NCBI RefSeq assembly: GCF_027923385.1
Contig: NZ_BSEC01000002.1
Coordinates: 62,001 to 126,000 of the forward strand
DNA: 64,000 nucleotides
Direction of reading: 5' to 3'
Source: Methylocystis echinoides
GTDB taxonomy: Bacteria > Pseudomonadota > Alphaproteobacteria > Rhizobiales > Beijerinckiaceae
Shown here: positions 46,486-55,239 of the stretch, piece by piece
Layout of the letters: each line of letters opens with the position of its first letter
How positions within the stretch are numbered: position 1 is the first letter of the stretch
Translations under genes and position numbers: made by a program
Notes under the pieces: generated by a model
What the model was told of the DNA's origin: nothing
Database searches by the model: none
Seen by the model: the letters and a program-made list of their open reading frames with translations, nothing else

Positions 46486-49454
46486 TCGATCTTGCCGCTT
46501 ATGACCTGCGTCCCCTGTCCGAGCGCTTGCGCGGGATCAGAACGGCAAGGGATTTCCGCGCACGACGGGCGCTACTCGAGGCGCTGGATTCTGGGGCGCC
46601 TTTCGAAGCAGCGGGCGCTTCCCCTGCCCGCTCGTCGCAATTGGCTCGAACCCCTGCAAACGGCCTGCCCTATACCGGGCCGGGCGCTCCGTCGGGTCGC
46701 GCCGGCGAGAAACTCGAAGACGAATGCGCCCTGCGCCGGCCGGGAAGCGGGCGCGGCGGGGAACCGGCAATTCGCCCGGCCCCAGGGTTTCGTGCGGAAG
46801 TGAAGCCTTTATCAGCCGAGGCCGCTTCCTCTGGATCCTCAAGCCCCGCTGCATCGATTGCCGCCAAGGCCGGTCTCGCCGCCGGCTCGCAAGCCGCCGT
46901 CGTGAAGCTCGCGAGCTACGGCTCGGGGAGCGCGCGCGCAGCCTCGCTTCTTAACTATCAGAGCGATAAGGGCGAGCTCACCCTCGAACGCGAGGATGGG
47001 ACTCTCGTGACCGGCAAGGCCGCCGTCGACGATCTCGCCGCGCACTGGCGCGAAGATGACGCGCGCGAGCCTTCGAACGATATTTTCCGCGTCACGCTCA
47101 CATTCCAAAGCCGTCTCGGCCGCGAGGAAGCGCGGGCCGGCCTCGAAGTCACCCTCGACGGCCATCGTTACGCCTGGAGGCTCGAGGAGCACGCCGACTC
47201 CACGCTCGTGCATCTCGTCGCCGTCGCCGCTGGCGCGCGGCAAGACGGAAACGGAAAAAAGGAGCGTATTTACGCGAACGCGAAATCTTTTCGTTGCTTC
47301 CAAGACAAAATCGAGGACGCCTTCGGCCGCGACGTCGATCTCTCGACGCCCGTTTGGGCGCATGGCGTCGAGGGTGCGACGACTCAGCTTGCTGCGCTTA
47401 CGAAGGCAGGCGCGCTTCCTGCGGAAACCGACGCCGGTATAAGTCTGGAAGAGGCCGCCATCCGCCATTTCGCAAAACAGCCGAGCAACGCGAATCGCCC
47501 GAAGCCTGCGAATTTCAATCCCGCGCTCGAGATTGCCAAGACCTGGCGCCACTCCATGAGATCGAGCGGCCCGCGAGATTTCGCGCATGTGATCTTGAGC
47601 GCGAAGCCAGGGACCGACAAGGAGGCGTTTATGGACGCCGCGCGCGCCACACTCGCGCGCGAGTTCAACGGGCATGAGTATGTGTTCGTCATGCACACCA
47701 ACAGACGGCACATTCATGTCCATGCCGCCGTCCGGCTCACCAGCGTCAGGGGCGAAAAGCTGCATCCCGGAATTCAGGACTTCAACCGGTGGCGTCAGAC
47801 GCTCGCGGAGGAAGCGCGCAAACGTCATATCCCCATGGAGGCCGTTCGGCGCTTCGATCAGGCTCACGCGCCTTCCTATAAGCTCAAGGACGTGAAAATG
47901 ATCGAGCGCGGCATCGCGCCCGAAAGCGTCCGTCGGCGCGTTGAGCGGGTGCACAACCGCGAAATTCACCGCCCGACGCGCGACGAGGGTCGTCGCCGCG
48001 CCGCCGAGGCAGCCTCTGAATGGAGATCATTGGCCGCGCGCCGGGCGGCTGTGCTTCCGCCGCTCGCCACAGGCGCACTGCGTCTCTATCGCGCCGAGGC
48101 GGCGGATGATAGGTCTCAGCGCGCGCCTCTCTTTTCCATCGATCGCCCGCTTGCTGAGTTCTATGCCGCGAAAAGTGGGCCGTCTCGGCTCGTCTATTTG
48201 GATGTTCCCGCCGAGCGAATTCCCGAGCTGCGTCCCTCGCGCGAGCTACCGGCGAAAGTCTTCGCCGTGCCCCCTGCCCTCAACGCGCTCCGCAAGCCCG
48301 TCGACTGGATCGACGAAGCCGCCGTTTTGCCTTTCCGACGTCGCGTCGACGCCGCGCTGACGCCGCGAGGGCAAGAACAGTCTATCGTCTCCAAGGAGGA
48401 TCAAGCCATGCGAACAGCCGAAACGATGGAGGCCGCCCGACGCAATATGGCTGACGCCATGAACCGTCTAAGCGGCTACCTGCCCGAGGGCGCCGTCAAG
48501 GATAATCTGATGCGGCGGTCGCGTGACATTCTTGCTCGCGCCGAAGGGGCAACCAAAGAGCAAGAGCGGCTCGACCGTAATCCAGGGCAGATCGAGGGCG
48601 ACCGTTTCGTGGAGCCCGAGCCACGAAACGTCGGCGCTCTGTTCACCAATGAGAAGAAGGGGGCGGAGATTCACTACAAGCGCCACGATCGAGAGACTGG
48701 CGCGTTCCAGACTCTTGCTTTCATAGACAGTGGCAGACAGCTCGACATTCGCGATTGGAACAACGGGGAGAGCGTCAATGCGGCTCTGAAGCTCGCCTCT
48801 CAAAAATGGGAGACGCTGAGCGTCAGCGGAAGCGACGACTATAAGGAAACCGTCGCCCGCCTCGCCGCGGAGAATGGCTACGCGATCACGAACCCCGAAT
48901 TGCAGGACCGCATTCGTGAACTCCGCGCCAAGATTGAAGCGCAGCGCGCGAGCATCGCCGAAGGAAAAGAGCGGGCCGAAGCCAAAGAGACAGACGCGCC
49001 TGTGAAATCTGCCCCCCTTTCGGACGCGGAACATCAAAGGCCCGCCGACCCGCCAATTCTCAACACGACGCCAGCCGAGCGCGCGATCGAGCTCAACAGC
49101 ATCCGCGAGCGCGTCGACGTCGAGGCGCAACGAGAAACCCGCCAGGCGGCACGCGCCAAGGAAGCTCACGAAAACAACGCCGCAGCCGGAACCGAAGGAG
49201 CGCCGTACCGCGCTCCGGAGGAAGCCCAGGCGGCGCGTGAAGCAGAGCGGGCCGTGGACAATAGCCTCGCTCGCGAAATCCCCGCCGACCCCATGCAAAG
49301 CGAGGCCATCCAAGCCCTTCGCTTTGAGCAGCGCCGCGTGCTCGATCAAGCCAATCGCGACGACCAAAAACGCATTGACGCGGAGAATGCCGAGCGCTTC
49401 CGCCAAGACGAGCGCCGTCAGGATCGCGATGAAGCGGAAGGCCAGTCGATGTAA
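46482..49454 (+). CDS. TraI-type relaxase (MOBP-like) with LPD7-like C-terminal domain
   Basis: The 990-residue protein starts at ATG 46482, overlapping the traJ-like stop. A motif-I-like ARAASLLNYQSDKG segment provides a candidate catalytic Tyr (Y159). The HUH-type metal motif is HTNRRHIHVHAAV (H410, H412, H414), which follows DFAHVILSAKPGTDKEAF. After a linker, residues about 700-810 (FTNEKKGAEIHYKRHDRETG, then FIDSGRQLDIRDWN) match the LPD7 domain found at the end of many relaxases. The C terminus is Glu/Arg/Ala-rich and probably coiled. Relaxases nick oriT and lead the strand through the type IV pore; the virD4 gene is at 57.5 kb. The distance from Tyr to HUH is unusually long. Confidence 0.88.
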   Translation: MIDLAAYDLRPLSERLRGIRTARDFRARRALLEALDSGAPFEAAGASPARSSQLARTPANGLPYTGPGAPSGRAGEKLEDECALRRPGSGRGGEPAIRPAPGFRAEVKPLSAEAASSGSSSPAASIAAKAGLAAGSQAAVVKLASYGSGSARAASLLNYQSDKGELTLEREDGTLVTGKAAVDDLAAHWREDDAREPSNDIFRVTLTFQSRLGREEARAGLEVTLDGHRYAWRLEEHADSTLVHLVAVAAGARQDGNGKKERIYANAKSFRCFQDKIEDAFGRDVDLSTPVWAHGVEGATTQLAALTKAGALPAETDAGISLEEAAIRHFAKQPSNANRPKPANFNPALEIAKTWRHSMRSSGPRDFAHVILSAKPGTDKEAFMDAARATLAREFNGHEYVFVMHTNRRHIHVHAAVRLTSVRGEKLHPGIQDFNRWRQTLAEEARKRHIPMEAVRRFDQAHAPSYKLKDVKMIERGIAPESVRRRVERVHNREIHRPTRDEGRRRAAEAASEWRSLAARRAAVLPPLATGALRLYRAEAADDRSQRAPLFSIDRPLAEFYAAKSGPSRLVYLDVPAERIPELRPSRELPAKVFAVPPALNALRKPVDWIDEAAVLPFRRRVDAALTPRGQEQSIVSKEDQAMRTAETMEAARRNMADAMNRLSGYLPEGAVKDNLMRRSRDILARAEGATKEQERLDRNPGQIEGDRFVEPEPRNVGALFTNEKKGAEIHYKRHDRETGAFQTLAFIDSGRQLDIRDWNNGESVNAALKLASQKWETLSVSGSDDYKETVARLAAENGYAITNPELQDRIRELRAKIEAQRASIAEGKERAEAKETDAPVKSAPLSDAEHQRPADPPILNTTPAERAIELNSIRERVDVEAQRETRQAARAKEAHENNAAAGTEGAPYRAPEEAQAAREAERAVDNSLAREIPADPMQSEAIQALRFEQRRVLDQANRDDQKRIDAENAERFRQDERRQDRDEAEGQSM

Positions 49455-49655
49455 AAAGGCCTCGTCTTTCGGCTGTTCGATTCCAGGAAAAAACGGCGAT
49501 TTCATCTCGGGGCGCGGCGACGCCCGTCGTATCCCCGCTCCGAGGTATCATCCCGATCGCCCCCACGTCGAAGGCGTCCTCTTGCCCCGAGAAAAGCCTT
49601 CAATCAGGATCCGTCGCGGGGAGCGACTCGCTCCAATGCGAGAATGGAGGCGTGC

Positions 49656-50483
49656 GTGGTCCCAACGACCAAGCTGCTTCAGTCGTTACTGGACCTTCCC
49701 GGCGCGGCGGAATGGTTCGGGGTTGTGGAGCCGGCGTGGCTGTCGCTGGATCCGAGAAGCCTCGAGGCCCTGCGCGCAGAGCCGTCGAAGCGGCCGGGCG
49801 CCTTGCGGATCTCGCCGGACGTGACAGAGGCGGACGTCGAAATGTCCCCGGTCGTTCGGAACGCAATTATCCTTCTCAAAGGAGCATCGAACGACGACGG
49901 GCTGAAATTGACCGCCACGGGCAATCTCGCCAGGGTGGTCGTCGACGACATGCGGGATCGTTTCGAGTGGCCGGGATACGAAAAGGCGAGCACGCTCGCT
50001 CTTTACAAGGTCGTCAACGAGCCCGATTTCACGACTCTGCATTTCATTCGAGTGACGATGGCGCACGCCGGCTCGCTCCGTCGTCGCAAAGGCGCGCTCA
50101 CGACGACGCCAGCGGCGCGCGAACTCTTATCCCAGCAGCGGTTCGGCCCTCTGCAAGCCATCCTATTCCATACGGCGCTCTGGCGCCTTGATTTGTCCTA
50201 CTTCGGACGCGGGCTGCTGGGCTCTTGGCCGCAAGGCGACATCGGCATCGTTCTGTGGTCGCTGACTGCCGCCGCGTGGGATTGGCAGACGCCTGAACGG
50301 CTTTCGCGGCTTTGCGCCGTTCCGACGGCGGAAGTCGTCAAGCCCGGGATTCGGGACCGCGGCTCGCTGGCCTTCGAGGCCCGCGTCCTGCAGCCGCTGT
50401 TCTGGTTTGGTTTACTTGAACGCAGCGCGGAAAAGTCCCAAACGCATGAACGCATCTCTCGCCGCTGTTCGACCGCTTCCTGA
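49656..50483 (+). CDS. Hypothetical protein, probably frameshifted near its 3' end
   Basis: From GTG 49656 (GGAGG 5 bases upstream) the product of about 275 residues reads VPTTKLLQSLLDLPGAAEWF, later GLKLTATGNLARVVVDDM, FGPLQAILFHTALWRLDL and ARVLQPLFWFGLLERSAEK. In another frame the sequence continues with SPLFDRFLKFDVGLA to a stop at 50528-50530, a more protein-like ending than the Arg/Ser tail of the main frame. A single-base indel near 50440-50460 is likely. The family, seen on plasmids, has no function I can name. An upstream ATG at 49644 is a possible start. Confidence 0.6.
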   Translation: MVPTTKLLQSLLDLPGAAEWFGVVEPAWLSLDPRSLEALRAEPSKRPGALRISPDVTEADVEMSPVVRNAIILLKGASNDDGLKLTATGNLARVVVDDMRDRFEWPGYEKASTLALYKVVNEPDFTTLHFIRVTMAHAGSLRRRKGALTTTPAARELLSQQRFGPLQAILFHTALWRLDLSYFGRGLLGSWPQGDIGIVLWSLTAAAWDWQTPERLSRLCAVPTAEVVKPGIRDRGSLAFEARVLQPLFWFGLLERSAEKSQTHERISRRCSTAS

Positions 50484-50571
50484 AATTCGATGTGGGGCTC
50501 GCAGCATGCTCCGTCGCTGGGAGCGCTTGAACGCTCTCCATTTCCCGGCGCCGGACCGGCAACGCCATGAC

Positions 50572-50796
50572 TCAGCTTGCGCTTCGTGGCCCGCACCATC
50601 CAGCCCAGAAGTCGACCAGAACCGGAAGCTCCGTCTTGCCGATCATTCGATCGAAGTCCTCTGCGCTCCCGAGGTCGGCCGGGTGGCCGTCGAATAGCGG
50701 GGCATGACACCGACCGCAGTTGGGCAGATTGCCGGAACGAAGCTTGGAGTCCGGCGCCTTGTTCAGGCTGCCGCATCGGGGGCAAACGATGATCAC
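50572..50796 (-). pseudogene. trxC: Truncated thioredoxin 2 (trxC) fragment
   Basis: The frame from GTG 50796 reads IIVCPRCGSLNKAPDSKL, NCGRCHAPLFDGHPADLG and VLVDFWAGWCGP, the zinc-finger N terminus and first half of the thioredoxin fold of TrxC. It breaks off inside the WCGPC active site, where the second Cys is replaced by RSAS and a stop. The rest of the gene is absent, and the preceding gene's end abuts it. The fragment is not a working thioredoxin. Confidence 0.78.
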
Positions 50797-50942
50797 GCTG
50801 TTATCCAGGGCTTAACTCCGCTCCGACTCTTGTCTTCCGATTCCAGGACAGCCAGTCTGGGCTCTGGCTTTGATCATTTAGGCGCCCCCACGGACGCAGA
50901 CCAGAAGCCGCGCAGGCAGCCACTCGCCTTCGCCCTGCGTCT

Positions 50943-53177
50943 TCATGTCGCCGTGAGCCACTCCCTTAGCTTCGTCCACCGCCGCTTCCGCCCGTGTGTC
51001 CGCACGGCGATAGCGAGGGCGCGCCGCTGCCCGACAATCACGACAAGGCGCTTGCCGCGCGTGACCGCCGTGTAGACGAGGTTGCGCGCCAGCATCGTGT
51101 AGTGCTGGGTCGCGAGGGTGATGACGACGGCGGGATATTCGGAGCCCTGCGACTTGTGGATCGTCGTCGCATAGGCGGGAACCAGCGTGTCGAGTTCGCC
51201 GAACGGATATTCGACCTCGCGCCCGTCGAAATCGACCCACAGGTTGCCCTCGGTTTGATCGATGCGGAGAATGCGCCCGAGATCGCCGTTGAAGACCTCG
51301 CGGTCGTAGTCGTTCTCTGTCTGCATCACCTTATCGCCGGGCGCGAAACTCGACCCGAAGCGCTCCACCTTCTCGGCCATGTTCGGGTTGAGGGCCTTCT
51401 GGAGATCGGCGTTGAGCGACCGGGCTCCAAGGACGCCGCGCTGCATCGGGCAGAGGACCTGCACGTCGGCGACGGGATCGAGGCCGAAGCGCCGGGGGAT
51501 GCGGTCGCGGACAATCTCGACGACCTTGGCCGCGCCCTGCTCCGGATCGCCGGCCTCGACGAAGTAGAAATCCGAGGCCTCCTCGCGTTTCGGCCACTCC
51601 GGCATCTCCCCGCGGTTGATGCGGTGGGCGTTGACGACGATCCGACTCTCCGCCGCCTGCCGGAAGACCTCGGTCAACCGCGCGACCGGCAGCGCGCCGG
51701 AGGCGATGACGTCGGCGAGCACCTGCCCCGGCCCCACCGAGGGCAACTGATCCACGTCGCCGACGAGCAGGAGCCCGGCCCTCGGCGGGATCGCCTTGAG
51801 CACCGAAAACATCAGCGGCGCGTCGATCATGCTTGTCTCATCGAGGACAAGGAGATCGCAGTCGAGGGGATTGTCGGCGTCGCGGCGGAACCCGCCGTTC
51901 TTCGGGTCGGTCTCCAACAGGCGATGGATGGTCTTGGCTTCGAGGCCGGTCTGGTCGGCCATACGCTTGGCGGCGCGACCGGTGGGGGCCGCGAGGAGGA
52001 GCTTCGTTCCCTTGGCGGCAAGGATGCGGAGGATGGCGTCGAGCAGCGTCGTCTTGCCGACGCCGGGGCCGCCGGTCACGACGGCGACCTTCGAGGTCAG
52101 GACCGTCTCGACGGCGGCGCGCTGTGAGGCCGCCAAAGTCTTTCCGGTTCGCGCCTCGACCCAGGGGATGGCCTTCGCGGCGTCGATCGTCGGCCACGGC
52201 GGCGCCCCTCGGGCCAAGGCCAGCAGCCGGTCGGCGGCGCCGCGCTCGGCGAGGTGCAGGCCCCGTAGGAACACGCAGGGTTTCCCCTCGATCGCATCGG
52301 CGACGACCTCGCCATCGGCGAGTTCCGCCTCGAGCGCGCTCCGGACGATGCGCTCGTCGACATCAAGCAGTGTGACGGTGAGCTTGACCAGCTCCTCCAC
52401 CGGCAGGCCGCAGTGGCCTTCGTCCATCGCCTCCTGAAGGGCGTAGGAAATCCCCGCCCGGACCCGCTGCGGCGCCTCCCGCGCCATGCCGAGCTTCATG
52501 GCGATGGCGTCGGCGGTCTTGAACCCGATCCCGCGGATGTCCCGCGCCAGCCTGTAGGGATTTTCCGTCATGACCTGGATGGCGTCGTGGCCGTAGGTCT
52601 TGAAGATGCGAACGGCCCGCGACGTGCCGACGCCATTGGCGTGCAGGAAGACCATGATGTCGCGCACCGCCTTCTGCTCGGCCCAGCCGGCGACGATCTT
52701 TCCGGCGCGGAATTCGCCGATGCCGGAGACCTCCCGCATCCGCTCGGGCTCGGCCTCGATGATCTCGAAAGTCTTCACGCCGAAGGCGGCGACGATCCTC
52801 TTGGCGAGCACCGGTCCGATGCCCCGCACCATGCCGGAGCCGAGATACTTTTCGATGCCCTCCGCAGTCGTCGGCGGCGTGGTCCTGAGGAAGTCGGCCT
52901 TGAACTGTAGCCCGTGCGCGCGGTCGGTGATCCAGACGCCGACGGCTTGGATGAACTCGCCGGCGGAGATCGAGGCGACATGCCCCACGACCGGGACCAG
53001 ATTTCGCTTGCCCCGGGCCTTCACCTTCAGGACCGCGAAGCCGTTGTCCTCGTTGTGGAAGGTCACCCGCTCGACGGACCCGACGAGGGTTTCCTTGGGC
53101 GGGGTCGAGTTGGCTGAAGGCTGCAAACGGAGATTCCGAGGAGGAGCAGTGGCGCCGGTATTATAACAGGCGGCCAT
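50943..53177 (-). CDS. recD2: RecD2-like ATP-dependent DNA helicase
   Basis: The 744-residue protein has the RecD2 layout: an OB-like start (LVGSVERVTFHNEDNGFAVL), two helix-hairpin-helix modules (GSGMVRGIGPVLAKRIVAAF and REVSGIGEFRAGKIV), and a superfamily 1B helicase core with Walker A VVTGGPGVGKTTLL, LLVLDETSMIDAPL (Walker B), GDVDQLPSVGPGQVL and C-terminal AYATTIHKSQGSEYPAVVI, TAVTRGKRLVVIVG. It moves 5' to 3' along single-stranded DNA. The N terminus is uncertain: the AAGGAGG site lies only one or two bases before ATG 53177. Plasmids and ICEs often carry such a helicase near the transfer region. Confidence 0.9.
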   Translation of the reverse strand: MAACYNTGATAPPRNLRLQPSANSTPPKETLVGSVERVTFHNEDNGFAVLKVKARGKRNLVPVVGHVASISAGEFIQAVGVWITDRAHGLQFKADFLRTTPPTTAEGIEKYLGSGMVRGIGPVLAKRIVAAFGVKTFEIIEAEPERMREVSGIGEFRAGKIVAGWAEQKAVRDIMVFLHANGVGTSRAVRIFKTYGHDAIQVMTENPYRLARDIRGIGFKTADAIAMKLGMAREAPQRVRAGISYALQEAMDEGHCGLPVEELVKLTVTLLDVDERIVRSALEAELADGEVVADAIEGKPCVFLRGLHLAERGAADRLLALARGAPPWPTIDAAKAIPWVEARTGKTLAASQRAAVETVLTSKVAVVTGGPGVGKTTLLDAILRILAAKGTKLLLAAPTGRAAKRMADQTGLEAKTIHRLLETDPKNGGFRRDADNPLDCDLLVLDETSMIDAPLMFSVLKAIPPRAGLLLVGDVDQLPSVGPGQVLADVIASGALPVARLTEVFRQAAESRIVVNAHRINRGEMPEWPKREEASDFYFVEAGDPEQGAAKVVEIVRDRIPRRFGLDPVADVQVLCPMQRGVLGARSLNADLQKALNPNMAEKVERFGSSFAPGDKVMQTENDYDREVFNGDLGRILRIDQTEGNLWVDFDGREVEYPFGELDTLVPAYATTIHKSQGSEYPAVVITLATQHYTMLARNLVYTAVTRGKRLVVIVGQRRALAIAVRTHGRKRRWTKLREWLTAT

Positions 53178-53759
53178 TCCTCCTTGTCAGACCTCGACGA
53201 CTCTTTCCCGACGTCGAACTCCGCATTCTCCGAGACGCATAAAACTGTAGCCAATAGACCGATCCTGGCAGTGTAAAAACGGCAAGCTCAAACTAGATTC
53301 GAAAATGGTCGCTCTTAGGCTCATTTTTTTTGATTTTCGCCCCTCCAATCGCCCTGAAGCCTCGAAAAATCACCGCCCTTTTTCATTGGCGCAGCCTTCG
53401 CCGAGTTTTCACACAACCAAGACCCAGAGCAGACTTTCGGAGCGTCACAGCTCGTCTTCACGCTTCGGCAAAACGTTAAGGCGCTCGAATGTGGCCGAGG
53501 TCCGGCTGCGACGATTTGATTTAGCTCAATGACAAAGTCACAGACCGGGTCGCGGTTCGATAGGAAGCTAAGGTAGACCCGGCCGGGTCAGGGGGCCCTA
53601 GAAAGTCTCTCACACAGCAACGCTACGCACATGGGACTTCGTTTCCAAGGCAGAAGGTTTGAGTGGGGGATTTCCATGCTCGCGCCAACGCGCTGGGAAG
53701 GGCGGAGCGGCTTTTCCCTACGCGCCCCCGAGAGAAAGATAAAAACGAGGAGGATCGCC
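53178..53759. other. Intergenic region between recD2 and the cargo genes
   Basis: About 580 bases with no supported gene. A plus-strand frame reaching 53631 belongs to a longer reading of the next gene but lacks a signal or family match. A 14-base palindrome, GACCCGGCCGGGTC, lies at 53577-53590. It is the divergent promoter region for both directions. Confidence 0.4.
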
Positions 53760-54419
53760 ATGACCGTCAACGTGCCCACAGACCGCCCGTCAATCGATCC
53801 GCATCCGCTCAGCCCCTATGTCGCCTGGGCGGGAAATCGCAATCGTGATCCAATTCTGACCGTGTTCAAGGACATATTTCCAAAGAGCGGAAATGTGCTG
53901 GAGCTCGCGAGCGGCGCCGGCAATCACGTCAACTATTTCGCGCCGCATTTTCCCGGGCTGACGTTCCAGCCCTCCGACTATGACGTCGAGGTCTTCGACG
54001 CGATCAAGAGGAAGCGCGCCGACCAAGGCAATGCCAATATCGCCGATCCGATCAAGATCGATCTGACCGCGCCAGACACATGGCCACGCGCGGAAGACCG
54101 TCTCTATGACGCGATCTTTGTCGTTAATCTCTTCCAGGTGGCGCCCGTCTCCATCTGCGACGGCATCGCCCAGGTCGCAGAGCGCGTCCTCACCAAGGAT
54201 GGTTTCGTCGCGATCTATGGTCCGTTCAAGGTGGGCGGCCAATATACGACCGAGTCGAACGCAGCCTTTGATCAGGAGATTCTCGCGCCCAAGATCGCCG
54301 AATGGGGCCTCAAGGATGTAAAGGACCTCGAGAAGGCGGCCAATGCGCATAACATCGCGTTGAAGAGAATCGTGGACATGCCCGCGAACAACTTCATCCT
54401 CCTCTTCGGACGGGCTTGA
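53760..54419 (+). CDS. DUF938 family SAM-dependent methyltransferase-like protein
   Basis: The 219-residue protein starts at ATG 53760, with GAGGAGG about 6 bases upstream. It has the Rossmann SAM-binding motif NVLELASGAGNHVNYFAPHF and the DUF938 segments PSDYDVEVFDAIKRKR, VNLFQVAPVSICDGIAQVAE and YGPFKVGGQYTTESNAAFDQ. It lacks membrane segments. DUF938 proteins are predicted methyltransferases with no assigned substrate. It is the first of four plus-strand cargo genes (53.7-56.7 kb), spaced 14-40 bases apart, hence a probable operon. Confidence 0.85.
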   Translation: MTVNVPTDRPSIDPHPLSPYVAWAGNRNRDPILTVFKDIFPKSGNVLELASGAGNHVNYFAPHFPGLTFQPSDYDVEVFDAIKRKRADQGNANIADPIKIDLTAPDTWPRAEDRLYDAIFVVNLFQVAPVSICDGIAQVAERVLTKDGFVAIYGPFKVGGQYTTESNAAFDQEILAPKIAEWGLKDVKDLEKAANAHNIALKRIVDMPANNFILLFGRA

Positions 54420-54452
54420 AGAAACCAGCCGCCGCGGAGGATCGAGAGCGTC

Positions 54453-55199
54453 ATGACGAATGAAAAGGCTTCGCCCAAAGGCGCGGCGGTTGTAATTGGC
54501 GTTGGCGCCGAGACAGGTCTCGGCGCCGCACTAGCGAGGCGGTTCGCGCGGGGAGGCCTGCGCGTCACCGTGGCAGGCCGCACGCCTGAGCGTCTGCGCC
54601 TCGTCGCAGAGCAAATCGCGGCGGCCGGCGGGGCCGTTTCCGTCAAGGTCGCCGATGCCGCCAGTGAGGCGGACGTCGCCGCCCTGTTCGACGAAGCGGA
54701 CAGTGACGGCGCCGTCGAACTCGTGGCATACAACGTCGGGAGCAATGTCGCCGCCTCCGCGCTCGAGACGACGCCGGAACTTTTCGAACGCCTTTGGCGC
54801 CAGAACGCCTTCGGTGGCTTCATCGTCGGCCGGGAGGCGGCGCGTCGCATGACTCCGCGCGGGAAGGGCACGATCCTTTTCACCGGCGCGACGGCCTCTA
54901 TGCGCGCCCGCCCGCCCTTCCTCGCTTTTGGAGCGGCCAAAGCGGGATTGCGCGCTGTGGCGCAGGGTCTGGCGCGCGAATTTAGCCAGCAGGGGGTCCA
55001 TGTCGCCCATGTCGTGATCGACGGCGTCATCGAGGGCGACTATGCCGCTACCAATTTCGCCGAATATGTCCGCTCCAAGGGCCCCGACGGCCTCCTCGGC
55101 GTCGACGACATTGCGGACTTCTATTGGACGCTTCATCGCCAGCCGCGCAGCGTCTGGACGCATGAACTCGATCTGAGACCGTTCAAGGAGCCGTTCTGA
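54453..55199 (+). CDS. Short-chain dehydrogenase/reductase with Phe in place of catalytic Tyr
   Basis: The 248-residue SDR has an N-terminal AAVVIGVGAETGLGAALARR cofactor motif (variant of TGxxxGxG), AGRTPERLRLVAEQ, the YNVGSNV strand and the GTILFTGATASMRARPPF segment. The usual YxxxK is FGAAK: Phe replaces the catalytic Tyr while Lys is kept. A later VHVAHVVIDGVIEGDY strand is conserved with a known group of SDRs that also have Phe here. It starts 33 bases after the DUF938 gene. The reaction is unknown; it may bind NAD(P) without the usual chemistry. Confidence 0.85.
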   Translation: MTNEKASPKGAAVVIGVGAETGLGAALARRFARGGLRVTVAGRTPERLRLVAEQIAAAGGAVSVKVADAASEADVAALFDEADSDGAVELVAYNVGSNVAASALETTPELFERLWRQNAFGGFIVGREAARRMTPRGKGTILFTGATASMRARPPFLAFGAAKAGLRAVAQGLAREFSQQGVHVAHVVIDGVIEGDYAATNFAEYVRSKGPDGLLGVDDIADFYWTLHRQPRSVWTHELDLRPFKEPF

Positions 55200-55239
55200 C
55201 GACGGATCGTCGCGCGGCCCCCGACGCAAGGAGACACAC

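Noticed and set aside
46839..47969. 376-codon minus-strand frame opposite the relaxase
   Set aside because: Shadow of the HUH domain region; no start signal or recognisable domain.
48468..49505. 345-codon minus-strand frame opposite the relaxase tail
   Set aside because: Complement of the Glu/Arg/Ala-rich tail, which reads as Leu/Phe-rich by chance.
50994..52127. 377-codon plus-strand frame opposite recD2
   Set aside because: Antisense of the helicase core; no motif of its own.
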